NCBI GenBank assembly: GCA_964472305.1
Contig: CAYYJR010000003.1
Coordinates: forward strand, 124,001-188,000
Origin: CAYYJR01 sp964472305
GTDB lineage: Bacteria > Armatimonadota > Hebobacteria > CAIYQO01
Direction of reading: 5' to 3'
Length of the DNA: 64,000 nt
Shown: positions 7,719 through 16,126 of the stretch, piece after piece
Numbering within the stretch: the stretch's first letter is position 1
Layout of the letters: every line of letters begins with the position of its first letter
Notes under the pieces: generated by a model
Databases searched by the model: none
What the model was told of the DNA's origin: nothing
The model's input: the letters and a program-made list of their open reading frames with translations, nothing else
Program-made: the position numbers and the translations under genes

Positions 7719-9710
7719 CTACCGGATTACGCGATCCGCGCGGTAATCCGCCCAGACATTTTCGAACCAGCCGTCTTCTTCGGGGATAGACCGGCGATCA
7801 ATCCAGGCGAGGGCGACTTCGCCGTCGGGCTGCAGACGCGCTTCGCAAATGCGTGCTTTCAGCGGATCGTCGCCCAACACGAAGCGGAACTCGTCACCTA
7901 ACCCGTCGCATGGCAGCAATCCCGACGGATCCATCACCATGTAGGAGCCGCGACTGACGCCGCCCTGGCGCAGGTAGTCTTCCATCGCCGCCAGGTAAAC
8001 GAGTTGGGTGAGCAGCGCGTCACGGTTTTTAAAGGCGTACAGCAGGTCATCGGGTGACGACACGCCGCACGACTCCCACTCCCGCAGCGCCTGCCGTGTT
8101 TGCGCCAGTGCCAGTTGCACCTTCTTCAAGTCGCGAATATGCGCGCCATACGCGGTCATGCGCTCCTGCAGGCGGTCGCGGAACGCTGCCAACTGTTCGC
8201 GGGAGCCGCCGATAGCGAGCAAGCCGTCGATCTGCGCCAAGCGCGTCTGCACTTGTCCGGCCACCGCCGCCGCGAACTCCACCGCCGGGGGTGGGTCTTC
8301 CCGATAACGCTTGCTGATGTATTGCGCCGCGCGCAGGCTGCCGCACTGGCCGGAGTTGAGCGCGCTGCCGCCGGGGCGATACACGCCGTGGCTGCCGTTG
8401 GCCTCGCCGATGGGGAAGAAGTGGCGCACGTCCGACTCCCACCAGATGTTGCCCTTCAGCCCGCCGTTGTTGTGTTGCGCGCACACTGCCACCTCCAGTG
8501 GCTCGGTCCACAGGTCGATGCCGTGTTCCGCGTACAGGTCGATCGCGAGCGGATTCATGTGATGCAGGCGCGCGATGGGGGTGTCCTGCAGCGCGTTGGA
8601 GTTCACCAGGTATCGGCGCGCTTCTTCGCCCAGCCCCTCGATGCTGAACGGCTGCAGCGCCGGATTGCCGGCGTTGGACGGGTTGGCGCGAAAGTCCATG
8701 TAGACCCGCCGGCCCTTCACCACCGTCTCGTGGTACACCAGGATGTCGATGATCGACGAGCCGTAATCGGGGACTTTGCGCGGGTCGAACGGCCACTGGT
8801 AGCCCTTGAGGAAGATATCGGTGGTCAACGTCTCCATCGCGGTGAAATACGGGTTGAGGAACTCCTGCACGTCGCCGCCGTGCTGATCGGTCGAGATGTA
8901 GCGCGGAATCACCTGCTGATACGTGCCGGAGACGTTCCAGCGGAATTGGATTGACGCCAGCCCATATTGCCACTCGGTCAGGTTCTGCCCGGGAATGCCC
9001 GCCTCAAAGGCGATGCCGGTGGAGCCGGTATGCACCTCGGGATACACCGAAGCCTTGTAGATCACCGCCGGCCCGCCGGTGCCATACACCACGTTCGTCG
9101 CGTTCACCAGGAACAGGCCATGTCCTTCGTCGGCCACCTTCGCCCGGTCCACGCACAGCAGCCCGGCGCACTGGCCGTCACGCATCAGCACCGCGATCAC
9201 CTCGCAGCCGTCGAGGACGCGCAGGTTGCGCCGCTTCACCTCGGCGGCCAGCGCCTGGAACATCAACATCGACGTTTTCGGCCCGGCGGAGGTGGCGCGC
9301 TGGCGCGGGTCATGGTCGGTCTTGTAGCCGATGAAGCCGCCGTAACTGTTGTGCGGGAAGGGTACGCCCAGGCTGACCAGGTGGAAGAACGACTGCGAGG
9401 ACAGCGTCGCCTCGATGAGCGCGATGTCGCCGTGCATGGCCCCGCCGTCAAACAGGCTGCGCGCCATTTCGAAAGTGCTGTCGGCCCCCGCGCCGGAGAG
9501 CGACAGCTTGTAATACGTCTGCTTGTCGCTGCCGGTATTGTTGGAGGTGCCGCCGCCGAATTCGTCGGTAATAATCACCAGGTCCGGACAGCCGTAACGG
9601 TCGAGTTGCACCGCGCAGTTCAACGACGCCGCGCCGGAACCGACGACGGCGGTATTGACGGTAACGACCGGCAGATGCACTGCGCCCACGCGCACTGTGG
9701 ATTGTTGCAT
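7719..9710 (-). CDS. FAD-dependent oxidoreductase (fumarate reductase/succinate dehydrogenase flavoprotein-like)
   Basis: A 663-residue flavoprotein. The dinucleotide-binding motif is VVGSGAASLNCAVQLDRYG at about residues 22-40. The mid-protein segment TNVVYGTGGPAVIYKAS is the second FAD contact. The C-terminal cap carries CAQHNNGGLKGNIWWES, then FPIGEANGSHGVYRPGGSALNSGQCGS, typical of the SDH/FRD/aspartate-oxidase flavoprotein superfamily. No signal peptide and no haem or iron-sulfur motif is present, so it is predicted to be a soluble enzyme acting without SdhB/C partners, none of which lie nearby. GAGG precedes the ATG by 7 nt. Substrate unknown. Confidence 0.85.
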   Translation of the reverse strand: MQQSTVRVGAVHLPVVTVNTAVVGSGAASLNCAVQLDRYGCPDLVIITDEFGGGTSNNTGSDKQTYYKLSLSGAGADSTFEMARSLFDGGAMHGDIALIEATLSSQSFFHLVSLGVPFPHNSYGGFIGYKTDHDPRQRATSAGPKTSMLMFQALAAEVKRRNLRVLDGCEVIAVLMRDGQCAGLLCVDRAKVADEGHGLFLVNATNVVYGTGGPAVIYKASVYPEVHTGSTGIAFEAGIPGQNLTEWQYGLASIQFRWNVSGTYQQVIPRYISTDQHGGDVQEFLNPYFTAMETLTTDIFLKGYQWPFDPRKVPDYGSSIIDILVYHETVVKGRRVYMDFRANPSNAGNPALQPFSIEGLGEEARRYLVNSNALQDTPIARLHHMNPLAIDLYAEHGIDLWTEPLEVAVCAQHNNGGLKGNIWWESDVRHFFPIGEANGSHGVYRPGGSALNSGQCGSLRAAQYISKRYREDPPPAVEFAAAVAGQVQTRLAQIDGLLAIGGSREQLAAFRDRLQERMTAYGAHIRDLKKVQLALAQTRQALREWESCGVSSPDDLLYAFKNRDALLTQLVYLAAMEDYLRQGGVSRGSYMVMDPSGLLPCDGLGDEFRFVLGDDPLKARICEARLQPDGEVALAWIDRRSIPEEDGWFENVWADYRADRVIR

Positions 9711-9862
9711 GTGAGAACCTCTGCATTTCGAGGGTATTGCACAATCCTAATTACAGCCTGAAGGGCTGACTAGAATTGGCGTTCCCTCATTCGATGAATA
9801 CTATTTTCGGTTCGCGACGAAGGAATCCCTTGCGGATGCCGGTGACGAACATGTGGACCGAG

Positions 9863-10933
9863 CTATATTTGCCAGAACTTCTGCTTCTTGATGCCTATCC
9901 TCACATTCATCTTGCGCCAGGGCGACGGCGCAAAATCAACCGTCCAGATCATTTTGGAAACGGGAAGCACTTCAAAGACGTGATCCACCGGTTCAGCGTC
10001 AGATTCATCCGCCTTATTGGCGCCGGCATGCTGAGTGCGCAGGATCAAGACAACGCCATGTTGTATATCCCGCCGCAACTGGAGCGCGGAGATCACCTGG
10101 ATATAGAGCCAGTAATCGCTGAGGACACCGAAAAACAACAGGATGGAAGAGAATATCCCTCCACCTCCCTGCGGCCAGCGCCCGTTGATCACGCACTGAC
10201 TAATGATCATTATCGACCAGAATGTGAATATGATTGCCGACGACAGCGGTTGCGTCCAGAGTTGGCGCTGGATGGTGCGCATCTCTGCTTTTTCCTCCGG
10301 AGAGATTTCGCGCTGTCCCGCGGAGACGATGACATCATCATTTCGGCTGACCGGATCCAGCCATTCCGCGGCGATGCGGGAGATTTCCGGCGGGTTTGTC
10401 GTGATGCCGCAGGTGGCGATGATGTAATGCCGGATGCGCTTGCCATTGGCGCTCCAGACGCGTTGCGAGGCAGGCAAAATCACCAGTTCCTGCACCGCCG
10501 TACTGTCACGCTGAATGGCCTGGCGTTTCACCAGCTTCAACGCTGACGGATCGTCCAGGGCATAGAGGGGTATCACGCCGGCGAAACGCAGTTTGATCCC
10601 GGATTTCATGTCATTCGTCGCGTTGATCGCCCGCCGCGAAAGATCAGTGGCGGTTACCCTGACGAGACCGATCAGCCCAATGCCGAGCACGACACCCACC
10701 CATCCGATCTGATTGATATCGTGGAAGCGTTCTGTGGCGAAAACCAGTCCGAGGAGGAAGGCAACGAACAAGAGCGGGACAGCCAGCGCCAGCCCGCAGC
10801 ACCCGAGTCGACTGCGCGTCTTTTCGCGACGCAACACCGTCTGCTCTTCCGCAGTCAACGGCTCTTCCGCCGCCAGCGGCAACCCCAGGCACCATTGCGT
10901 GGTCTGCGGCGCTGTCTCCCGTTCATCCGTCAT
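9863..10933 (-). CDS. Membrane protein of unknown function
   Basis: A 356-residue protein with a charged N-terminus, two hydrophobic segments near residues 45-95 (CCGLALAVPLLFVAFLLGLV and WVGVVLGIGLIGLV), a soluble middle domain of about 140 residues, and two more near residues 235-295 (SAIIFTFWSIMIISQCVI and a following one). No known family is recognised. I chose ATG 10933 because AAGGA lies 6 nt before it; the in-frame ATG at 10939 has no space for a ribosome site. It is downstream of the SDR gene (10956-11759) on the same strand, only about 22 bp away, so probably cotranscribed. Confidence 0.75.
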   Translation of the reverse strand: MTDERETAPQTTQWCLGLPLAAEEPLTAEEQTVLRREKTRSRLGCCGLALAVPLLFVAFLLGLVFATERFHDINQIGWVGVVLGIGLIGLVRVTATDLSRRAINATNDMKSGIKLRFAGVIPLYALDDPSALKLVKRQAIQRDSTAVQELVILPASQRVWSANGKRIRHYIIATCGITTNPPEISRIAAEWLDPVSRNDDVIVSAGQREISPEEKAEMRTIQRQLWTQPLSSAIIFTFWSIMIISQCVINGRWPQGGGGIFSSILLFFGVLSDYWLYIQVISALQLRRDIQHGVVLILRTQHAGANKADESDAEPVDHVFEVLPVSKMIWTVDFAPSPWRKMNVRIGIKKQKFWQI

Positions 10934-10955
10934 GGCCATTCCTTACCGGCTGCTC

Positions 10956-11759
10956 CTACAACCGCGGGATTCCAAACCCGCCGCCGATTTCGATGATCTG
11001 ACCGGTTGAGTAGCCGAAGTAGCCTTGCGCCAACCCGACGCAGGCCTTGCCGATATCTTCCGGTTGGCCCCAGCGCGCCTGCGGCAGCAGACCATCGGCA
11101 ATCATCGTATCGTATTTTTCTTTCACCACGCTGGTCATCGGGGTTTCGATGATGCCCGGTCGCAGGTCGAAGACGCAGATGTCGTACTCGGCCAGCCGGT
11201 GGGCGAAGACGCGGGCGCCCATCGCCAGCGCGGCCTTCGAGGCGCAGTATTCCATGCGGGCGGTGGAGGAGACTTCGGCGGAGATGGAGGTGATAAAGAT
11301 GATGACCGGTTTCTGCGGTCGGTTGCCTGCCTGCGCCTGCGCGATCATCTGCTTCGCCACCACCTGGGTCAGGAAGAGCGGACCCTGCGCGTTGATGCGC
11401 ATCAATCGCTCGTAGCTTTCCTCGGTGGTTTCCAGGATATCCATGCGCACCTTCGATGCCACGCCGGCGTTGTTCACCAGCACGTCGATGCCGCCGAATT
11501 CCGCCGTCGCCGCCGCCACCATGCGCGCGCGGTCGTCCGCGCTGGAGATATCCCCCCGCAGCGGCAGGCAGCGGCGCCCATACTCCTCCACCCGCGCCTT
11601 CACCTCATACAATCCCTGGGTCAGGTTCGCCGGATCGGCGACAATGTCATTGGCGAGAATATCGTACCCGGCTTGCGCCAGGCACAGGGCGATTCCCCGC
11701 CCGATGCCCTGGCCGGCGCCGGTGATCATGGCGGTGGGGGTGACGTGCTGCTGCTCCAC
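10956..11759 (-). CDS. Short-chain dehydrogenase/reductase (SDR, FabG-like)
   Basis: A 267-residue classical SDR. The cofactor loop is TGAGQGIGRG (TGxxxGIG), NNAG lies near residue 96, and the catalytic Ser and YxxxK are in SISAEVSSTARMEYCASK. After Tyr-Lys comes the usual RPGIIETPM segment, and the protein ends in a GGG-x-G stretch as in 3-ketoacyl reductases and sugar dehydrogenases. The start is a GTG with AAGGAG 8 nt upstream. Its immediate neighbour is a membrane protein of unknown function. Cofactor preference and substrate are not evident. Confidence 0.92.
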   Translation of the reverse strand: MEQQHVTPTAMITGAGQGIGRGIALCLAQAGYDILANDIVADPANLTQGLYEVKARVEEYGRRCLPLRGDISSADDRARMVAAATAEFGGIDVLVNNAGVASKVRMDILETTEESYERLMRINAQGPLFLTQVVAKQMIAQAQAGNRPQKPVIIFITSISAEVSSTARMEYCASKAALAMGARVFAHRLAEYDICVFDLRPGIIETPMTSVVKEKYDTMIADGLLPQARWGQPEDIGKACVGLAQGYFGYSTGQIIEIGGGFGIPRL

Positions 11760-12150
11760 GATGCGTGCTCCTTGATCGATGTCGGCGCCGGCGCAACGCG
11801 CCTTGCCTCAACACAGCATAGTACCGTTCCCGTCCGGTGATCGTCAACCGTCCCGCGGGCGTGGGCCTCCCCGTTTTCGCCACCTCCGCCGCGGGTATAA
11901 CCGGGCTACTCCCATACGGGAGTGCGCTCACTCCCCCACGCGCACGGGTCGGTTCTCCTCACTGCCCACGGATGATGATACACCATCTGAATTATTTATC
12001 AATTTGCACGGAAGATATGGAATAATCCCATGCCTGGCCCGCAAGTTTTCGCGCCGGCATGCCGATAAGAGTTCCAGGGTGGAAGCTGCGTCCCGGACGG
12101 ACCGCACCTCCGCCCCTGAAAATAGCTGTCCGGCAGAGCAACCGCGGTGG
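11760..12150. other. Intergenic region between divergent genes, no gene
   Basis: It separates the divergent SDR (minus) and amidase (plus) genes. A short hairpin, ACTCCC-ATAC-GGGAGT, lies at 11908-11923. The frame of the amidase is open through most of this region, but composition and the promoter at 12151 argue that it is untranslated. No small gene was identified. Confidence 0.5.
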
Positions 12151-12179
12151 TTGTCAATACGGTCGCCTCGTGGTAGACT
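12151..12179 (+). promoter_or_regulatory. Sigma70-type promoter for the amidase gene
   Basis: TTGTCA (12151-12156), a 17-bp spacer and TAGACT (12174-12179) form a good housekeeping promoter. Transcription would start near 12186, about 25 bases before the GTG at 12211, leaving room for the CGGAGGG ribosome site at 12194-12200. Confidence 0.65.
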
Positions 12180-12210
12180 GAAATTTGTCGCAGCGGAGGG
12201 CTGGCCAACC

Positions 12211-13923
12211 GTGTTCTGGCGTTTACTCATCTGCAGCGCAGCGAGCCTCGTTGTTTCGCTCTGCGTGCTGGCCGATACCCTGGTGGTGGCCGGTTATACT
12301 CAGCAACTGAACGCCCCACTGATCGCCGAGGGCGACGAAGTGCTGGCGCCGCTGGCGCCGTCATTGCGCTTGTTGGGCGCACGCGCGTCGCGCAAGGGTA
12401 CGGCGATTACCATCACCACTCCCGGCGACAACACCGTGAAGCTCAAGCTGGATTCCACAGTCGCGGACGTGAATGGCCGTCACGTCACGCTGGCGGTCGC
12501 CCCCCGCGAGGTAGACGGCGACCTGTATCTCCCCGCGCGTGGACTGGCGCCGTTGCTGAACGCGACGATGCGGTATGCGCTCGACACGCACACGCTCACC
12601 CTAGCACCCGCGCTGTCCGTCACCACCATGGAACCCCGCGAGGACGGTTTCTCCATTCAGGTGCGCAGTGCCGCGCCGCTGCAATACACCAGTAACCAGT
12701 TGAGCGATCCGCCGCGCGCGGTGTTTGATTTCAAAGGCGCCGCCTTCACCGGCGCCACGCAGCAGATCGCCGTGGGCCGCCAGGGTATCGAGCGCGTGCG
12801 CCTGTCGCAGTACAGCACCCAGCCGGATGTCGTGCGGGTGGTGGTGGACCTGTCCGCCCCCGGCATCGTCAACGCCGGCGTGAGCGAGCAGGGACGGCTG
12901 GTCACCATTGGCGTGGCCGTGCCGCCCGCGCCCGTCGACGACCCCGAACCGGTCATCGCGCCGGTGGAAGCGGCGACGGCGGAGGCGGAAACCCCGGCAC
13001 AATTGACCGACATCACGGTGTCGACGCTCACCCCCCAGCAATCCGCGCTAGCCATCGTCACCCAGGGAGCGCCGCAAATCGCCAGCAAATATGACAGCGC
13101 CACCCGCCAGTTGACGCTGTCGTTCACCAGAACCGGCAACGGCATCCCGGCGGAGCGCCTGCGCCAGATCTCCGACAAATTGATTGCGAAAGTGGAGGTC
13201 TCGACCGTCGAGGCTGACCCGAACGCCGTCATGGTGATCACATTGAAACGGGACGCGGGTTACCTGATCCACCGCGACAACACCGGCATTCACGTGCAGA
13301 TCGGCAACTTCAGCCTCACCGATATGGTGATCGTGCTCGATGCCGGGCACGGCGGCTACGATTCCGGCGCCATCGGCGCGAGCGGACTTATGGAAAAAAC
13401 CGTCAACCTGGATATCGTCAAACGCGCGGGGGCCCTGTTGAAGGCGAGGGGCGCAAAGGTGCTGTTCACCCGCGACGACGATACCTTCATCCCGCTGGAT
13501 AACCGGCCGGGGCTGGCGAACACGCGCCAGGCCGACCTGTTCATCTCGGTCCATTGCAATTCGTCGGCCGCGCGCAATTCCAACAGCGGTACCCAGGTGT
13601 ATTACAAGACGCCGCAGAGCATCATGCTGGCCACCGCCATGCACCAGGAACTGATCAAGGGGCTGGAGTTGAAGGACGGCGGCATCCGCACCGCCGGTTT
13701 TCTGGTCATCCGCAAAAGCCTGATGCCGGCCGTGCTGCTGGAAATCGCCTTCATCAACAACACGCGCGAGGAAGAACTGCTGGCCACGCCGGCGTTCCGC
13801 CAGCAAGCCGCGGAAGCCGTGGTAAACGGCGTGCGCCGCTACGCCGCCAACAAAGTCTGGCAACTGCGACGCAGCGACATCACCGCCATCATGGCCGGTG
13901 AAGCCGGAGAAACCACGCCGTAA
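12211..13923 (+). CDS. Secreted N-acetylmuramoyl-L-alanine amidase with stalk and AMIN domains
   Basis: A Zn-dependent amidase that cleaves the peptide stem from MurNAc in peptidoglycan, 570 residues from the GTG at 12211, which has CGGAGGG 10 nt upstream. A signal peptide (FWRLLICSAASLVVSLCVLA) leads into a copper-amine-oxidase-N-like stalk domain (about residues 30-130). One or two AMIN-like beta domains follow (about 135-365), then the Amidase_3 catalytic domain (about 375-560). Zinc and catalytic residues are visible: His in VLDAGHGG, Glu in LMEKTVN, His in ISVHCNS and the catalytic Glu in LLEIAFINN. AMIN domains bring such enzymes to the division site or envelope. The frame is open back to 11779, but the promoter and signal peptide fix the start. 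Confidence 0.93.
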   Translation: MFWRLLICSAASLVVSLCVLADTLVVAGYTQQLNAPLIAEGDEVLAPLAPSLRLLGARASRKGTAITITTPGDNTVKLKLDSTVADVNGRHVTLAVAPREVDGDLYLPARGLAPLLNATMRYALDTHTLTLAPALSVTTMEPREDGFSIQVRSAAPLQYTSNQLSDPPRAVFDFKGAAFTGATQQIAVGRQGIERVRLSQYSTQPDVVRVVVDLSAPGIVNAGVSEQGRLVTIGVAVPPAPVDDPEPVIAPVEAATAEAETPAQLTDITVSTLTPQQSALAIVTQGAPQIASKYDSATRQLTLSFTRTGNGIPAERLRQISDKLIAKVEVSTVEADPNAVMVITLKRDAGYLIHRDNTGIHVQIGNFSLTDMVIVLDAGHGGYDSGAIGASGLMEKTVNLDIVKRAGALLKARGAKVLFTRDDDTFIPLDNRPGLANTRQADLFISVHCNSSAARNSNSGTQVYYKTPQSIMLATAMHQELIKGLELKDGGIRTAGFLVIRKSLMPAVLLEIAFINNTREEELLATPAFRQQAAEAVVNGVRRYAANKVWQLRRSDITAIMAGEAGETTP

Positions 13924-14095
13924 AGAAGTGGGCAGGCATGAGGCGGGTGTATTATCGATCGCACCATCCCCACCTGAAAAGCGATGTTGACTGACCTGGT
14001 GCGGCATGGATGAATCCATCATATCTGCCATATCATTCGGTATTCACCGGAGGTTATCAAAATTATTGCATGTTTATACGGTGATATAGATCACC

Positions 14096-14123
14096 TGTCC
14101 CTGTAAACGTGTCCCTGTAAACG
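14096..14123 (+). repeat. Two tandem copies of a 14-bp unit
   Basis: TGTCCCTGTAAACG occurs twice head to tail, at 14096-14109 and 14110-14123, with no mismatch. It sits in the gene-free convergent region directly after the CRP-like palindrome. Confidence 0.8.
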
Positions 14124-14244
14124 GACAACGCATCCTGGAGCATGCCGTCCAGCTAGATCCCATTCGGGAGGAGGATTTGCAGACGAAGCCGAAATGACCG
14201 GTCACTACCGCTAGTGTGTCATTCCGTCAACTGCATACCCAGGT

Positions 14245-14277
14245 TCTGCAATTACCTCCTTCCACTGTCCCCAATAC
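14245..14277 (+). repeat. Isolated copy of the MITE-like terminal repeat
   Basis: It shares AATTACCTC, a 7-bp variable middle and TGTCCCCAATAC with both ends of the element at 15820-15996, and also TCTGC before the core with the reverse complement of the 15820 end. It lies 3' of the sulfatase gene, so the gene is bracketed by this copy and the full element. Confidence 0.75.
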
Positions 14278-14385
14278 TTTTACGTCACAGTGACTGAACT
14301 CACATCAAACTACGATCGCTGCCAGAGCGCGGCGGGCGCCGGCTTCCAGACGGTGCTGTGTGCCTCTCCGCATATCTGTTTTTCG

Positions 14386-15795
14386 CTACGGGTGGACCGG
14401 CGCCGGGGAACGATCTCCTGTGTCCATCCATGGCGTCGCCGCGTGCCAGGCGCGCAGGCGGGCGTCGAGGTTCCGGCTGACCGGGACGTCAGCGGCGTGG
14501 TCCGCAAGGTTGCGCATCTGATAGGGGTCGTCCGCCATGGCGTAGCATTGCCGCGGTGCATCACCAAGTTCGTGCTCCTGATTCATCGGCAGGGTATACA
14601 GGTAGTCCGGCGTGCGCAAGGCGATGGAGTGGCCGCATTCGATGAAGGCGCCGTCATCCGTCTCCGTTTGCTCGCTGCGCAGGGCGGGGGCCAGGGTGTG
14701 ACCGTGGAGGTGTGACGGGGGGCTGCCGCCAGCAAAATCGAGCAGCGTGGGCATGATATCGACTAGTCCGGCCACCCGGCGGTCGAGTACGCGCGGTTGC
14801 AGTCCGGGCACGCGCATGATGAGGGGGATGCGAATCGATTCCTCGTTCGGTCCACCCTTCTGCACCAGGCCGTGGCTGCCCAGGTTGTCGCCGTGGTCGG
14901 CGGTGAAGACGACGATGGTGTCGCGCTCCAGGCCCGTCGCCGTCAGCGCGCGCAGCATGCGGCCCATGGCGTCGTCTACCCAGGTGGTCAGCCCGTAGTA
15001 ATCCGCGATCAGCCGCCGCAGGTCATAATCGTCCGGCAGCGTCTCGGTGTAGGGCAGGTGGTGGCTGTAGTAGCGGAAATCCCAACGGTAGACGCGTGCC
15101 CAGTAGTCCCAACGCTCGACCGGCGTCGACAGGTCGACATTGGGTCGCAACGGGATTTCCGCCGGGTCATACATGGTCAGGTAGCGCTCGGGGGCATCGC
15201 GCAGCGGGTTGTGCGGCGGCGAGATGCTGTAGTAGAGGAAGAACGGTTGGTCCGTCTCCTGCCGTGCGCGCAGGTAGTCCTCCACCCGACCTGCCTCGAA
15301 GTCCACACTGTAGCCGTCGGGCACGAACTCCGGCCCGCCGTTCTCCGTGTAATGCTGCCCGTTGTGGCAGTGATGCACGCGCGGAATGAGGTAGGAATCG
15401 AAGCCGATGTCGTGCGGCCAGGAATGGATGTGCCACTTGCCGATGGCCGTCGTGGTGTAACCCAGCACGCGCAATGCCTCCGGCAGCGTCTGCTCGCGCA
15501 GGTGGGGACGACCCGTTTCCGGATACTCCGGCATCATGAAATCACCCGCGCGACCCGGATAACTGACATTCCCCACGCCGCCGGTGCAGCGCCGGTTATA
15601 CTGTCCGGACAGCAACACCGACCGCGCCGCCATGCAGACGGGGAAATTGGACACCGCCGTCTCCACCCGCACTCCCTCGGCCGCCAGCCCGTCGATATGC
15701 AGCGTGCGCACTACCGGGTTCCCATAGCACCCCACTTCAAAGGCGCGGAGCTGATCGCAGATGCAGAGGATGATATTCGGACGCGTCGACATCAT
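14386..15795 (-). CDS. Sulfatase (type I, formylglycine-dependent), second copy
   Basis: A 469-residue sulfatase unrelated in detail to the one at 3797. The signature is Cys54-Met-Ala-Ala-Arg58 (FPVCMAARSVLLSGQ), the C-x-A-x-R variant of the formylglycine site. The first metal site is CICDQLRAF and the second is FTADHGDNLGSHGLVQKGGP. GKWHIH supplies the conserved Lys/His pair. No signal peptide is present, so it is predicted to be cytoplasmic. The start is the first of two consecutive ATGs at 15795 with AGGGAGA upstream; the frame continues to 15915 only because it crosses the MITE-like element, which begins 25 bp before the start codon. The GH42 galactosidase gene follows upstream on the same strand. 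Confidence 0.93.
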   Translation of the reverse strand: MMSTRPNIILCICDQLRAFEVGCYGNPVVRTLHIDGLAAEGVRVETAVSNFPVCMAARSVLLSGQYNRRCTGGVGNVSYPGRAGDFMMPEYPETGRPHLREQTLPEALRVLGYTTTAIGKWHIHSWPHDIGFDSYLIPRVHHCHNGQHYTENGGPEFVPDGYSVDFEAGRVEDYLRARQETDQPFFLYYSISPPHNPLRDAPERYLTMYDPAEIPLRPNVDLSTPVERWDYWARVYRWDFRYYSHHLPYTETLPDDYDLRRLIADYYGLTTWVDDAMGRMLRALTATGLERDTIVVFTADHGDNLGSHGLVQKGGPNEESIRIPLIMRVPGLQPRVLDRRVAGLVDIMPTLLDFAGGSPPSHLHGHTLAPALRSEQTETDDGAFIECGHSIALRTPDYLYTLPMNQEHELGDAPRQCYAMADDPYQMRNLADHAADVPVSRNLDARLRAWHAATPWMDTGDRSPAPVHP

Positions 15796-15819
15796 GGTTT
15801 CTCCCTGCTGATTGCTTGG

Positions 15820-15996
15820 GTATTGGGGACAGCTTCCAGAGGTAATTGCAGAATTACTGAAAGATTGCAATACAGGAAACCGGCGGGCGGATATAGCGCA
15901 TTTGACGACTATCAAACATCAGATAGGGCGGCATTTTTCTCGAATATGCGCAAATCGCGGAATTCTGGAATTACCTCTAGAAGGTGTCCCCAATAC
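15820..15996. mobile_element. MITE-like element with 28-bp terminal inverted repeats
   Basis: The left end, GTATTGGGGACAGCTTCCAG (continuing GAGGTAATT), and the reverse complement of the right end agree at 26 of 28 bases (15820-15847 against 15969-15996). The 177-bp element is more AT-rich than its surroundings and encodes nothing. Its left end carries a small hairpin, GTAATT-GCAG-AATTAC. A third copy of the end lies at 14245. Ends of this kind are typical of non-autonomous elements or REP-type repeats mobilised by a transposase elsewhere in the genome. No target-site duplication is obvious. Confidence 0.6.
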
Positions 15997-16126
15997 TTCT
16001 CTTGTTCTTTCGCCTGCGGCTGCGGACCGCGCTTGCCGGGGACGACCGGACGAGACGGGCGGGCGGCCGGGTCGGCGGGAACGGGCGCCATGCCGTGCCC
16101 GCTGTTTTTTCCGGCCGCCTGTCGCC

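Larger units (their letters stand above)
13924..14385. other. Convergent intergenic region, 462 bp, with repeats but no gene
   Basis: It lies between the amidase (plus) and a sulfatase (minus), which converge. It contains a CRP/FNR-like palindrome (GTGA-N6-TCAC) at 14081-14094, a 14-bp unit repeated in tandem at 14096-14123, and one isolated copy of the MITE-end motif at 14245-14277. No open frame with a ribosome site is present. It may be a decayed gene or an insertion-prone site. Confidence 0.55.

Noticed and set aside
11779..12210. N-terminal extension of the amidase frame
   Set aside because: It lacks coding character, a promoter lies inside it at 12151, and the signal peptide begins at 12211.
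13048..14031. Minus-strand open frame of 327 codons
   Set aside because: Antisense to the catalytic domain of the amidase. It runs into the gene-free region without a ribosome site.
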